A program made the translations under genes and the position numbers. Below, piece by piece: positions 25,404 through 37,729 of a stretch of DNA of 64,000 nucleotides. Below the pieces are notes generated by a model that saw nothing but the letters and a program-made list of their open reading frames with translations, had not been told where the DNA came from and ran no database searches. Position 1 is the first letter of the stretch; every line of letters begins with the position of its first letter. Source of the stretch: Pseudisothecium myosuroides (Eukaryota; Streptophyta; Bryopsida; Hypnales; Lembophyllaceae); NCBI GenBank assembly GCA_951799445.1, contig OX637287.1, positions 34,242,224 to 34,306,223 on the forward strand, in the 5' to 3' direction.

Positions 25404-26425
25404 GCGATATGCAGCTGTTTTCTCGAGTAGGTTTAATCTCAACAAATATTCTCCTGTGTTGCAGCTCGGGGGATTCGAAGTAAGAGACCACAAGGAACTG
25501 CTCCTTTATACTTCTATTTTCTTGGGTGCATTTCAGCAGGATAACCTACAAAGATTGATCGACTTCTTTTCTGATTGATTCTGTATGCGATGAGCTCATC
25601 GCTGTGATTACATTTATGTGAAATGTAGAAATCGTTAGAGTTAAATCCAGTAAATTTTAGCATATTCTAGATTAGGCTTTCATACTCTGATCGTTGAATT
25701 TTTCTTATATGAGCATCTATGGAACCATCTTTTTCATGTATTTCAGGCATTTCCTTGATGTGGGTCCTTGCTTGGTTCATCTTTTCATCACCAATTATCT
25801 TGAATCTGCTTCTGCATCTGTGTCTATCATCTATGTGTCTATGCGGACCTTTTGAGTGCAGGTTGTACACAATCTTGTGTGAAAGATTCCGTTTTTAAAT
25901 ATGCAACTGTGAATTTCTCATAGAATATGGGACTTAGTTGGCTTTTAGGTAGTCATGCACCTAAGGTAATGTTTGCTAGACCCTAAATCTTAGACCTTTT
26001 GGTTTCTCATTTCTTGAATAATATTTGGCATTATACAAAAAATTCTAAGGTAAGCCATCTTATTGTGTCCACATTTTTAGATGTGATCCCTTGCAAGGTT
26101 GAGAAATATCAACTGTTTTCTTCTTTTCTCCTATAAAATTAGTTTATAAAGTAACAAGATTCTAAATTACTTATATATTTTCATAACAAAGCATGAATTT
26201 GTTTTGAATTTTTTAATGGGATCTACTCTAAATCCCACAAGTGCCACTATGTCACTCTGAGTGCCAATGAAAAATGCAATAATAGTCATTGCACACCTAA
26301 AATGACTGCAATGTTCTTAAATTGATCACAATGACAAAGCCCTAAATTGCCAACTAGTTTCTTTGATGAAATCACACCCCAAAAATAACATGACACCACT
26401 TGTCCACTGCAAAATTGCTCTCTAC
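25404..26425. other. 3' flank and spacer after dehydroquinate synthase
   Basis: No further gene is seen. Sequence becomes increasingly AT-rich toward the repeat at 26426. Confidence 0.4.
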
Positions 26426-26630
26426 TACCATACATGAAGGTCTGATCCGGCACCTAAGTGCTAGAAAACTTTACTTTTGGCACAAAGATGGGTTTGGCAA
26501 GTGGTATATTCTAGGATATTCCAAAAATTCACTTGTAATCTTCCAAAAATTTCACTTGTAATATTTTCAAAAATTCAGACATCCCAAAAAATACTTAATT
26601 TATGTCCGAATCTAACCTTCAAGTAGGATA
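26426..26630. mobile_element. MITE of the TACCGTACGTGAAGG family, uninterrupted copy
   Basis: Left end TACCATACATGAAGGTCTG, right end AACCTTCAAGTAGGATA, inverted repeats of each other. It carries the small palindrome CGGCACCTAAGTGC. It is about 90 percent alike by eye to 49619-50047 once a nested CACTA element there is removed, and shares its ends with 62229-62374. Confidence 0.8.
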
Positions 26631-26771
26631 TTGTGCCCATTAAAATCCCACTTGCCCATTCCAAAATGCCCTCTCACACCCAAAGAATGCCCATTGCTTC
26701 ATTATTCCAAGCTTTAGGGTTTAGTGTCCTGCCATAATAGGTACCGTAGCTTATTGTCATCTCTCTACAAT

Positions 26772-27000
26772 TTAACCCTAAAGCGCTCCGACGTTCATAT
26801 TTTGGACAATCAACAAAGAGCTTCAAGGCACTGTTAAGTCTAACTAACTTTTCATTCATCCAATATAATACTTGAATCTAGAAAAGACAACCTTGCTTGA
26901 TGACCAAATTCATGAAACTCTTATAAATGATATTTCTTTACAGAGATATAAGCAGAAATGTGCAAAATTTCGAAAAAGGATTGAGGCGTTTAGGGGTTGA
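26772..27000. mobile_element. Short TTAA-type MITE
   Basis: Starts TTAACCCTAAAGCGCTCCG and ends GAGGCGTTTAGGGGTTGA (TTAA changed to TTGA), 229 bases. It lies about 320 bases upstream of the PPR start codon. Confidence 0.65.
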
Positions 27001-27317
27001 GTTTGCATTCCAGTAAGAAGGCTTTGTTTCTTCAATGTGCCCGAGTTGCATTCTATTGTCACTGTCGTGTTACTACGGGCTTTTGAGGCTGGCAGGGAGG
27101 ATTGAACACTCTTAGAGCAGAAATAGCATGACTGTTCTGCAGTTGTTCTGGCGTTGCTCGCGCATTTTGGGGGGGAACATCGAGGTTTTGGAAAACTTTG
27201 GAAACGAGTTTCTTTCAATTCATCAACTAGGTTACCATTTTCAATCGTTTTGACAGTATCGGTAATTAGGGCAAGTAACAATAGGTCGAGGAATGCTTAC
27301 AAGTCGTGATTCACAAA

Positions 27318-29769
27318 ATGGGAAAGAGTATGAGCGGCATAAGAACAATCTTGGGTTTTAGATATCTGCATTGCGGGGTTCGAAATGAAATGAAACCAGC
27401 GATTTTCATTCTGGAGCAGGAAAATCTCTCTTCCGAGGATTCTTCGCAAGTTGCTGCTTCAGGGAATGGTGTCGTTTCTAATCCTAACCTTGTTTCTTCG
27501 CAAGTTGTCGTCCATGAGGATCGACGTATGCTACAAAGTCTAGAAATGGACGTGGTGAGCTCTTGCCGAATGCTGGCCCGGGGGGTTTGGGGACCGGACA
27601 AGGAGGTTGCACTCTCGGGGTTAGGGTTAAGGTTTTACCCCAGCTACGACTGGAAGGTGTTGCAGAATCTGAGCAACGTAGACATGGCCTACAGTTTCTT
27701 CAATTGGGTGGGCACGCAGCAAGGAAGACCGCATAGCTTTCGAGCTTGCCATGTGCTCATCTCGATGCTGGGGAACGCAGGGCGCTTCACTGAAGCGGAA
27801 CAAGTCTTGATCGAAGTCAAAAATTCTAGGGTTAGATTGCCTCCTCGGATTTTTATTGAGCTCGCACGAAGCTACGCAAGTGCGGGATTGTTGGAGAAGT
27901 CTGTGGAGGCTCTGAAACGCATGGAAGCTCATGGATGCGTGCTGTCAGCACCGGCATACAATTCGCTCATTGACGCTTTCGTTAAAGCAGGATATCATCA
28001 GAAGGCACTTGCGGTTTACAGAGTCATGGGACAATCGGGTCTGCGACCTGATACGTATACATTCAATGTGCTCATGAATGCTTTCAAGAAGGCGAAGAAG
28101 ATCGACTCCGTGTGCAAGTTGTTCGAGGAAATGCAAAACCAGAATTGTACTCCCAATGTCGTCACGTTCAGTACTTTGATCGATGCGCTCTGCAAGAGTG
28201 GCGAAGTCGGGGAAGCGGTGACTGTGTTTGCAGATATGAAGACCCGTGGGTGCAGGCCTAATGTCTTTACTTATACTTCGATGATTGATGGACTCGGGAA
28301 GGCCGGGCAAGTGGACAAGGCGTTCTTCCTTTTTGAAGAAATGGTGGCAGAAGGCCTTGTGGCTAATCGAGTTGTGTACAACTCCCTCATTCATGGATTA
28401 GGAAGAACTTGTCGAGTGGATGCTGCAGGAAAATTGTTTAGAGAAATGGTTTCCAAGGGATTGCAACCTGATTATGTCACATTCACCTCGCTTGTGCACG
28501 GGCTAGGTGTTGCAGGCCGGGTAAGTGAAGCTCGCCGGATATTTGAAGAAGCGAGGAATGTTGGCTGTGCATTGGACACCAGTTTGTATAATGTCTTGAT
28601 TGACAGTCTTTGTAAGGCTAAGCGACTTGACGAAGCATGGGAGATTTTTGGGAATTTGGAAGGTAAGGTCCTGAAGTACTAGTTTCCTCGTAACGGTTTG
28701 AGCCGTGAATTAGCAACTTGAAATAATTATCAAGGTGGCATGGTTTAAGGCAGAGGATACTACTTGCATCACTTTAAGCATTTTAACATATGTAGCATAG
28801 GATACACATATAAGCAGAGGATTGAAATGTGTATTGAGTTGTGGGGAGATCTTTGGGTATTTGAGCCAAATCTCTTGAGACCAAATTTTATCACTCTAAG
28901 AATTTCTTTCGCAGTTCCCTAAACCCTAAACCCTAAACCCTTCAATTGGGAGGTTGTAGACCAATATCAGTGACAATAAGCAACCCCGTTTCCGTTCAAA
29001 GATCCGTGGTCATAGACATTGAGCCAAGTCATGCTTACATCTCTTGCTAATAAGTCCAACCAGCAGTATGAATGGATGAGTTGCCGTTGGTAATAGGGGT
29101 CAGTGTAGGAGACGGGGTTTGGTCCTTAATGAATTTGCAGAGACAAGCATATTTCGTCATGTTCATTTTCAAGGTGTTGGTCTATGTGAATTTGACAAGT
29201 TGCTATGCTGTTTTCCAGAGGATGGATTGGTTCCAGATGTGTACACATTCAATGCTCTTATGGACGGGCTTTGTAAAAGTGACCGCATTCATGATGCTTT
29301 CACTCTGCTTGGAGACATGAGACGTGCTGGATGTTCTCCAGACGTGGCCGTGTACAACACGTTGATTGATGGGCTTCGGAAGTCGAGCCGGGTGGAAGAG
29401 GCTGGGGAACTCTTACGGGAGATGCGTTCAATGGGTTGCGAACCGGACGTGGTCACTTACAACACACTTATAGACGAGTCATGCAAGGGGGGCCATATTG
29501 AAGATGCGTTGAAGCTCTTTGAAGAAATCAATGGGAAGGGATGCGCGAACACTGTCACGTATAACACTCTGCTTAATGGGCTTTGCATGGCAGGCCGGGT
29601 TGATGAAGCGTACAAGCTGTTTGACGAGATGAAACAGAAGGAAGCTTTCAATGGTGACATTGATCCTGACTTTGTCACTTACACCACTCTGTTGAATGGT
29701 GCGCGGCAGGCCGGGATGTCGGTTCTCACTAATTCTTTGAAGAGATGGAGGCGTAGGGCAAGAGTCTAG
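27318..29769 (+). CDS. P-type pentatricopeptide repeat (PPR) protein
   Basis: Two exons, 27318-28662 and 29219-29769, join in phase (NLE/EDGLVPD) to give 631 residues. After an N-terminal region of about 130 residues that may include an organelle signal, 35-residue repeats follow almost without gaps. I count about 13 full repeats and a partial last one. Typical units are VVTFSTLIDALCKSGEVGEA and VAVYNTLIDGLRKSSRVEEA with D/N-V-x-T-Y starts and GCxP ends. No E or DYW domain follows, so it is the P class. Such proteins bind single-stranded RNA in mitochondria or chloroplasts and affect stability, splicing or translation. The intron cuts the ninth repeat. The last repeat breaks off: near 29725-29735 the frame seems shifted, since the alternative frame reads FFEEMEA and stops. 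The target RNA cannot be read from the sequence. Confidence 0.9.
28755..29135. repeat. Dispersed repeat in PPR intron
   Basis: Matches 24280-24620 in the dehydroquinate synthase intron (see GCAACCCCGTTTCCGTTC, CATTGAGCCAAGTCATGCTT and GTCAGTGTAGGAGACGGGG). This copy carries an extra telomere-like run at 28917-28941. Confidence 0.7.
28917..28941. repeat. Interstitial telomere-like repeat
   Basis: Three and a half units of CCCTAAA, the plant telomere unit, lie inside the PPR intron. Short runs of this kind occur as teloboxes or as scars of end repair; here it sits within a dispersed repeat. Confidence 0.8.
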
Positions 29770-31640
29770 ATCATACTGGAGATTCTCGTGTACTTCATTT
29801 GTAACGTATTTGAAAGGAGCTGCCAACACCTGGCGCTGGACTGCTGTTTCACGAAGAATCAGGGCTTTCGAGATCCTCCAATTCTCTGACATCTTTCATA
29901 GGTGCAGACCCTCTTACATTTTGAGATCAAGAATGAAAGCATTGGTACTCAGCTAACAATTGTAAAGTGTAGGTACTGCCAGCCACAGTAAAAGGGTTGA
30001 TGGTCAACATTGCTCTAGAATGTCATGAATGACGAGTGCTGATTATCTCACTGTCAGAGGACTTTGAATTATCAAAATGTGCAAAGAGAGCTTTGTATAC
30101 AGGCGAATGACAAGGGTGTCTGACTGTTGTGGTGTGACAGGTCTTGGCCACATTAATCATCTGCGAGCTATGCGGTTGGGTACATATATTTGATCCTTTG
30201 GCCGGATGTTCTTCAGTGTTTTCATCCCAATATACCTTAATAGCGATAAATGAAGGGCTGAACGTATGAACCTAAGAATCAGGTTCGGGTGGGCGCTCTG
30301 TGAACGCCATCAAACTACTTCTGCTCTTGTCACAATGGTCACAAGAACATGGTGTATGTTTATGTTCTTCTGAAGAAACATTGTGACGTGACAGGGTGAG
30401 CAATGTGGTCCTCCAGAATTGCACTGGAGGAAAGAAACCGGTTTGGTTGTGAAGGATCACTCAGAGGACACGCTTCGAGGCCCTGTTCCCCTGTTGGACC
30501 TGCGTGAGGACGTTGCACCATTTCCAAGGTCAGGTATCACCACGCCAATTATGTGACGGAGTTGTGAGTTTTTCAGAATCAAAGTGTGACCTTAATTCAT
30601 TTGGCACTACGATCTTGTTTGCCACTAGATGTGAACTTTTAGACGCCACGTCAGGGTCAAGTCTTATTGACCTGAATATGTAGCTCAAACATTAGTAATT
30701 GCGGTGTTTTGTCACATTAGCGAATGTCAGTTTCAGAGATTCATTCACTGGTGGATTGAGAGATGGCACCAACAGCTTGCTCCGTCTCACAACATTACCC
30801 CCTCTAGGAGTAGGAAGTTGGTTGGTGATTGAAAGAATGTGGTTTTTTCTTCCTTCTTGTAGGTTTCCTTTCACCTTCGTAGCTAGGATTCACTAATTTC
30901 CTTCACCAGATCATCTTCCTATCTTGACATTCACTAGAGGAAAGGGAATAAAGTGTAAGCTTGTCACTGCTCTATTAGAGCAAAGGTCTACTACTCTAGA
31001 GGAACGGCAAAAAAGATTGAGGAGTCCTTTAACTTTGATTCAAGTATGCTTTGGCATTTGATGTGGCACATGAGAGATGACATGATACTGAAGGAGCAAG
31101 TATTTGTCTAGGCACTTCATTACGTAGAAACTTTGATTGAGCAACGTTCTGCCTTTAGTAGAGTTTGAGGACAACGTATCATGGCTCTAGCAACTTTATC
31201 CCGATGGTGTGATGCGTTGGATTCCTGGTTTCAATACCGGCCTCGATAATGCCGATACCATTCTGACTCGGGGTCTGCGGACTGTAGTGGCAGTGCTGAG
31301 AAATCGGTCTTGATTCTGCTAAATGTATGTTTCTCTAGTAAAGTATTAACACCGGAAACAAAGTATTGCACTTTTTGGCTTACCATCTGGAATTCTGGAT
31401 AAAGCCTAAAGGAGAGACTTTATTTTGACTAAGCAAGTTCATACTTCTTGAAATCTGTGCTTTTTTGCACAATGACGGCACTCTTGGCGCTGCAGTGCAT
31501 GGAAGAATTGGCAAAGACACGTAGTACAAATTTACTACGGAGTCAGTTAGCATATTTGACATTCATCAAATCTATAAATGCACAAAGCCCTTGTGTGGCA
31601 TTAATTTAATTTACTGCACCTGTGACATGACCGGAAAGTA
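29770..31640. other. Gene-poor spacer after the PPR gene
   Basis: No supported gene. A frame from 31472 (MTALLALQCMEELAKTRSTN and on) could be an upstream exon of the following fragment, but no donor site convincingly joins it. Confidence 0.35.
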
Positions 31641-31708
31641 GTGACCTGTCAAACTCAACTAACCAAAAATTCTGCTACCACTGAAAGAGTTTCACGTCTC
31701 TTTGCAGG

Positions 31709-32202
31709 TGTCCTGTACAGTACAGTACAACTCTACGTCAAGGCTAAGTATACGCGACCTCTGCGGATGCCTTCAAACGAAGATCGCATCTACAAGATGC
31801 GAATGTATGAGAACAAGCTCGCGGACAATGTGCAAGCAGTCAACCAGCAAATGCGGGTTGCGGAGTTTGCAGAACAGCACATCAAGAAGAGGGAGATGCG
31901 TGAGATTGAGGCAAGGGAGGAAGCCATTCGCCAGTGTAGGGAGCGAAATCTAGAAATTCGGAGGGGGAAGTTGTCGATCCTTTTGAAAGAAGAAAGGCTT
32001 TCAGAAGGATCGACAGCTTCCCCCTCCTAATTTCAATTACACTTGCCGAAAGGCTAGCGTGGCTAGAGGCTCGCTCGCGAGCGCTGAAGCAGAAGAAGAA
32101 GCAGAATGCTGAGGCATGCCAGAAGGACCAGTACGTGCAGCAGATGTTGGACAAAGTAGAAGGCTCAGTTAGGAACTACCAAACCTCGGGAGAAGGGAAT
32201 TG
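31709..32202 (+). pseudogene. Charged coiled-coil protein fragment, interrupted by a hairpin
   Basis: The first segment reads AKYTRPLRMPSNEDRIYKMR, then a long Lys/Arg/Glu-rich helix (QQMRVAEFAEQHIKKREMRE and following) up to about 31950. A second segment from about 32042 continues in the same style (AERLAWLEARSRALKQKKKQ, then QKDQYVQQMLDKVEGSVRNY) to a stop at about 32200, but in another frame. Between them is an 86-bp palindrome (31951-32036) that shifts the frame. An acceptor-like TTTGCAG sits at 31702-31708. I do not recognise the family. The composition suggests a small helical protein such as a mitochondrial assembly or ribosomal factor, which is only a guess. It may be a broken gene, a partial duplicate, or a gene whose palindrome is removed in the transcript. 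Confidence 0.4.
31951..32036. repeat. 86-bp near-perfect hairpin
   Basis: Arms of 39 bases (31951-31989 and 31998-32036) around an 8-base loop, with about five mismatches. The arm core is GGAGGGGGAAG(T/C)TGTCGATC. It lies within a coding-like region and could be a tiny MITE or a small-RNA precursor. Confidence 0.7.
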
Positions 32203-33007
32203 ATCTCAATGCAAGCGCGGCAATGGACCTGGGGTTCAAAGTATGGTATATTTCTTCAACCGTTCATGCTGCTGACAATGTTGGCAACCTTCGCTTTCTT
32301 TGTCATCTTCTCGTAGTTCAATGAGTCTGCAAAACAAGATCCATGAGGAAATAGGGTTTGGGGGTTGAGCCTTGGATTATAGCAAACTCATTGAATTTTA
32401 TGCTTCACCCCAATTCTCTTGGAGGGTTCGTGTATTCTTCATGCAAAAATTCTCTGTCTCAAATGTTTGATGAACTGGGTTTCAGCCAGCTTGTTGAAAG
32501 AGCTAGCTGGAAGACTTTAAGTCCCCATTTCATTGAGATGGGGGAAGGGGAAGCACACAACCGAGACTCCCCACGTTCGATAGTTACTAAGAATCAAGAA
32601 CTCAGTTGAAGATCAAAAGATTACAAATTTGCAATACCTTAAGTCTTCTTCCCTCACATCTCAAAATGTGCCGTCCACCAAGGTAGGCAAGCACTCCGGC
32701 GCCACGATGAACACTCACCATCCTGTCAAGGAAATTAGGGTTCAGGGGTTTAGGGTTGAATCTCGCGTTAGATACAATCCAAGTGACTTTTTGTAGCTTA
32801 CAGTCGGGGATAATCGAATCACTCTCGTCCCCAGCGGAGAGCGAATTACTCGTCGATGGTTGGTATAGTGTCATGAAGCTTCGCAAGCAGTCAGCGCATT
32901 CTGACTCATCTGGCTTCAAGCGCAGACCTTCACTGAGAAAAACCTAATGGAAATTGTCAGTAAGCCAAGATTTAACAACTTGTCTTATATGCAAACAGAT
33001 TAAGGTC
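32203..33007. other. Spacer with a possible minus-strand exon
   Basis: On the minus strand, from about 32956 downward, an exon-like frame follows an acceptor CCATTAG and reads VFLSEGLRLKPDESECADCL and on to SAGDESDSIIPDC, with a GTAAGC donor-like site near 32805. A second piece below 32719 (after TTCCTTGACAG) does not join it in frame. I do not recognise the protein and cannot support a full gene. Confidence 0.25.
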
Positions 33008-33808
33008 TTAACCCTTAACTGCCTCAGCGACCATATATGGTCGAGCTGAAATTTCAGGCTCATTTTGGTATGGGCAGTTAAATTCGTTTGACTGTTTTAA
33101 AAAAAAATTCGGGCAGTTTTTAGGGTTAACTATTGAAAACTTTCATTTTTCACTGCAAAAGGTAAACATTTGATTTTTGAGAGGTCTTCAAAGCCATATA
33201 TGTCCCAAAGTGGAAGAGTAAAATTTCCTAATTTTACTTCATTTCCCAACTTTTGCCAATTTCACTTGATTTGAGATCTAAAAACTTGTACTTATCCATT
33301 TGCTTTGAAAATGGTCCCATTGGAAAGAGTAAAGTGTTTTCATGATTTTCACCATTGAAAATTTAAACATGCAAGTGTTGATTTGGAGTTATTTGCGATT
33401 TATACTTATAAAAAAAATTGCATTTCACCAATTGCAAGGTGGATTGTGTAATAAGTTTGATAGCTTTTCATGTGAAATTAAGTTTTTTGAAAGTGCATTT
33501 TAGTGTGCTAACATTATTTTTAGTCATTCATGTCACTTCCCATCTCAAAAAACTTTTATATGCAAATTTCTAAAACATGGCAGCATACTAAAAATAGAAA
33601 GCATACATTTCTCTTGTTATAATCTCACAACTCCTATGCAATTTCGCACTCAAAATTGGTATGCATACTAATAATCAAGCTCTTCAAATATCTATACGGC
33701 TAGATTTTGAAAAAAAATACAATTTGCTTCATTGGGGTTAACTATAAGCCCATGCTCTTTTTTCATAGTCAAAACACTCTTGAAAAGGCTTGGGCATTTA
33801 GGGGTTAA
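33008..33808. mobile_element. TTAA-type MITE
   Basis: Starts TTAACCCTTAACTGCC and ends GGGCATTTAGGGGTTAA. Near the left end is a small palindrome GACCATATATGGTC. 801 bases, AT-rich, no gene. Confidence 0.8.
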
Positions 33809-36058
33809 GATTACGTATTAACCTTGGGTCAAAGACTCGATGATTTATTTTTTTTGAAACAAAAGACTCGATGATTTAACAGCTTCTCTTATATGCAAAG
33901 AAATTTAGGTCTTAAGGATTAAATATTAATCTTGGGTCGAAAGGCTCGTTGAGTCAACAACTTCTCTTAAATATTTTTTTCATCCTCCAGTCTTAGGTGA
34001 AGTCATCCATGGGACATTTAGTATCCACAGCAGTGGTATAGGTTGAAGGCATGATTCTTGCTGTTGAAGAATGTTATACAAACGCGGCTGCACAGGTGCA
34101 TTAGAAAATGGCCTTAGAATTAATATTTGACCTTGCAATCAAAATGATGAGTTTTGAGTTTTGAAACCCACGGCATTTCAAGAATAACCCCTTAGTGTAT
34201 GGATCATTTCTTGAATTTTTGCATATTTTTGCTTGTATTTTTTTTAAGTATTTATTATTTACCTCAATTATTTCATCAAATTCATCATACATAAATTGCC
34301 TTTTTTTAAAAGTGAAGCATTAATTTGGATGAATGAGAGATTATGTGGTCCAAGAAGTCCTTGAAACCTCTCTGTTCATCGTCTAAATTTCAGACGTCCG
34401 AGCGTGAAGGAGCTAATACAACATCTTGCCCTTCTTTTTACAGTTCCCAAATTCAAGGAAAAAACTCTTTCCAAGAAGCCAATTTACTACCTGTAGAGGT
34501 CCTTGGGAAGTAGTATTGGGTACCTCGATAATCCAGTCTTTTACCAACAATAGAGATTCGTAGGTGCAACATTCAGTTGAACACAATCTACCCATTGCTA
34601 GTCTGAATCATGAGCTTGTGAAGCCTCCGCATGTGCAAATGTCTGTCCCTTTTTAGACTTTTGAGAGGATAACGGCAGACAAGCCTATTACCACCATGAT
34701 TAGCAATCTGAATATCTTGGGGCCAACTCCAAGAGGGGTCCTTCATGCACCCTACTCATCAAATTGAGCCTTCACTTGTCCACTTAGCTACTGATAGGTG
34801 TAGAATATTCCACACCATCTATTGTAGAGCTAAGGCAATGACAATGCATGCTCCTGAATGTTATGGACTAGATAATGCTCGAGAGCCAAGAGACTTGACA
34901 GCATTATGGGACATATTACCAAGTCTAATAGTTTATCACAAAATAACATCCATATCTATACTTTTTGCAAATCTAAGGGTGTAGAAAGAGGGGGCTCTGT
35001 TATGAATTATAACACTTTTCTGACTATCCAATGGAATGGTGACAAATTTGCATTGAAAATTGGACTTGACATTATATGAATGTAACATCATTGATGAAGC
35101 AGTACATGTAAGAGGACACTCAGGACAGTATATGCACCCTCTACGTTACCATCATTCCACCGTCAAAATAAACATGTCAATTTCAATAAATAAACATAAA
35201 ACAGAACAGAAGATATTATACAAGTCACTGTTTTGTGTTCAAGATTCACAGGAACTAATTACAAATGACAAACAAGTGCTACAGTCTTGACATGAGTAGG
35301 TAACGAGTTTGCTTTCATTGATGTAAATGAATGGTTATTGAATGGATTTGACCAGCCATTCATCAGGTGTCTTTACAACAAGTCACACTCAAAGCAAGGT
35401 GGATACAAAGTGGAAAGCAGAAAACAGCCAGACAAGAAATCAATGACCCATCCATACATTCAACTCCCAGACTCGTACTAGCAGGCACTTTTGAGCAAAA
35501 ATTCTCTCCTAAAAAACGGAGGAATAAAATAAAAATTCAAAGGGAAGATTTGGGAATACATTCTCCCTTTCTCATGATGAAATCACTAAATTGCTCAACA
35601 ACATTTTAGGATGGTACTGCTCTTTTTGAACAAATGTTCACACTCTTGAATGTGTGTAAATTAGGATTCATCCATATTTCTCATGTGTCATCATCACTTT
35701 AGTAAAGATCACTTTCTGCACGACCCAAAATAAATGAACATAAAGAAAAATCCTGTATATGGGCACTCCACTCCATCCAAACCAATTTAAAGGTGAAATT
35801 GGTACACTGGTAGGTGGTGGTGTCTGGGTGCAAATTCAAGCTGATTGCAGATGAGTTCCTTGTTCCATCAGTGTTATATAAAAACTTGCAGGAGACCTCT
35901 CTACTAATACCAGTATGAGGTGAAGAGCTGATTGCATTTTGGGGGAAGCTAAACTCCTTGAAACAATTTTGAGTAAATTTTTGTAGACAGAAAAATAGAA
36001 TTGGCATCTAATTCAAGTCGTTTCATATTTTTTGGACCTTCGTGGAACTAGTTACAAA
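33809..36058. other. Gene-poor spacer
   Basis: No supported gene; scattered short frames only. TTAAGATTACGTATTAACCTTGGGTC (from 33806) is echoed by TTAAATATTAATCTTGGGTC (from about 33923), a local duplication of about 120 bases with GACTCGATGATTTA in between. Confidence 0.4.
34770..34865. mobile_element. Half copy of the ATAACATTCA inverted-repeat element
   Basis: TGTAGAATATTCCACACC, then GTAGAGCTAAGGCAATG and CTGAATGTTATG match the right arm of the complete element at 62763-62950. The left arm is not recognisable. Confidence 0.6.
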
Positions 36059-36059
36059 T

Positions 36060-36363
36060 TTATAAAGTTGAGACCACGTCTTAAAATGTACACTGTTGGT
36101 TCATCAAAGAAAGCAAAATGTACCTCTATATTAGTGGGCACTTTTAGAGCAGGGTTGGTTTTATAAAGTTGAGACCACGTCTTAAAATGTACACTGTTGG
36201 TTCATCAAAGAAAGCAAAATGTACCTCTATATTAGTGGGCACTTTTAGAGCAGGGTTGGTTTTATAAAGTTGAGACCACGTCTTAAAATGTACACTGTTG
36301 GTTCATCAAAGAAAGCAAAATGTACCTCTATATTAGTGGGCACTTTTAGAGCAGGGTTGGTTT
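36060..36363. repeat. 101-bp tandem repeat, three identical copies
   Basis: The unit beginning ATAAAGTTGAGACCACGTC starts at 36062, 36163 and 36264, an exact period of 101 bases. The three copies appear identical. The last runs into TTTTAGAGCACC. Identity implies recent amplification. The short frame 36270-36476 simply reads through the third copy. Confidence 0.9.
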
Positions 36364-37720
36364 TAGAGCACCCTACCTTGAAAAAAAACTTGGAGAATTA
36401 TTGCATCATGCTGGCTAGCCGACAAGCGTTGCAGTTGCGAGGTAGACACCGACATGCCTATTCCCAAACCAGTTGACTTAGACTCTGACTTGCCATTTTC
36501 CAGTTTTTTCAATAGCGTTGAGCAGTCCGCAGTGACAAAGTGGCTCAATGAATCTCAAATGGAAATCATTTCAATTCACTTGGACGGATTCCATTCGCTT
36601 CTCGTGCCTGCAATTCATTTGTAAGTTGCATTTCATCCACAACTTTGTGCACCACTAAAAACGTCAATTTCGTTAAAATTGGTGGTATTCCAATGTTCAG
36701 ATCACGCATTAAGAAACATATATCCATAGATTTTTTTGATTTTAAACCATTCTGTACATATATGTCACAGTTTTTGGTGGCGAAATCATGCCAGTTTTAG
36801 CAAAATTGACGATTATTTAACAAAGATTTTTCCCCCAACCTCTCAAACTCCCTAAGTAACCCATTTCATTTCCTTCCTTCCCTTTCCTGAGAGAGAGTGC
36901 TCACCACGCCATTTTAAGGGAATTGCTCCAATTTCGTTAGATATGCAAGGCAGAAGTCACGACAAGCAAGCATACAATTCAGGGATTCGGTTTGACTCTT
37001 GAATCCAAAGTCAAGCTTGCTGCCAGCTTTCCATTGAACGTGCTGGAAAAGAAAAAAAAGCGTAAGCAGTCCACCTTTCGGTGCTCTTTTTGCGTCAATC
37101 TTGAGGCGATTTCATATTGTGAAACGAACGTCGGACACTTGGACTAAATTGCTCATCCATCACTGCATGTTGACGGATTGATCTACTGTACCTTACTACT
37201 GTGCTCACGAGGAGCCTCGTCAATGCTGCAGCAAACATTGTTAATATTTCAGTTCCAGAAAGAGAAAACTAGAAATTGACGTCCGTGACAGGAGTCGCGG
37301 GACAGAGCTCGCTCGCGCTTGTTATTTAATTTCATTCAATTTGGGTGCGAATCAGGTGTCCTAGCCTACTTGTGTGATTGACCACTTGAGATTCGGGTGA
37401 GGATTGATCTAATTTCTACGATTTTTCTTAAGCGGATATGTCTATACTAGCTGGGACTGCCACGAAAAGAAATTCTTTAGCTGCTGTTGACTTACTTTTA
37501 GAGTGATTTGCAGTTGGGGTTTGCAGTATCCCTGAATATCATCTGCGTCATGCCCAAGTTCAGCCCTGTTTCTAGTAACTCCAGGTCGTAACTCTGAGAA
37601 CCCCATGGCCATAGCAAGTAGATAGAAGGGTTTCAATACTTCAATTCTTGGCTGGGGGATGCCGATCTAGGAGCAAAACACTCACCGATTCGTAGTCTGC
37701 TCCGTAATTGAATTGCTAGA
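36364..37720. other. Spacer upstream of the first small basic protein gene
   Basis: No supported coding region or known element. It may contain the promoter and leader of the gene at 38237. Confidence 0.35.
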
Positions 37721-37729
37721 TCTTATTGG

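Noticed and set aside
36270..36476. Frame reading through the 101-bp repeat
   Set aside because: Starts within the third tandem unit and has no independent support.
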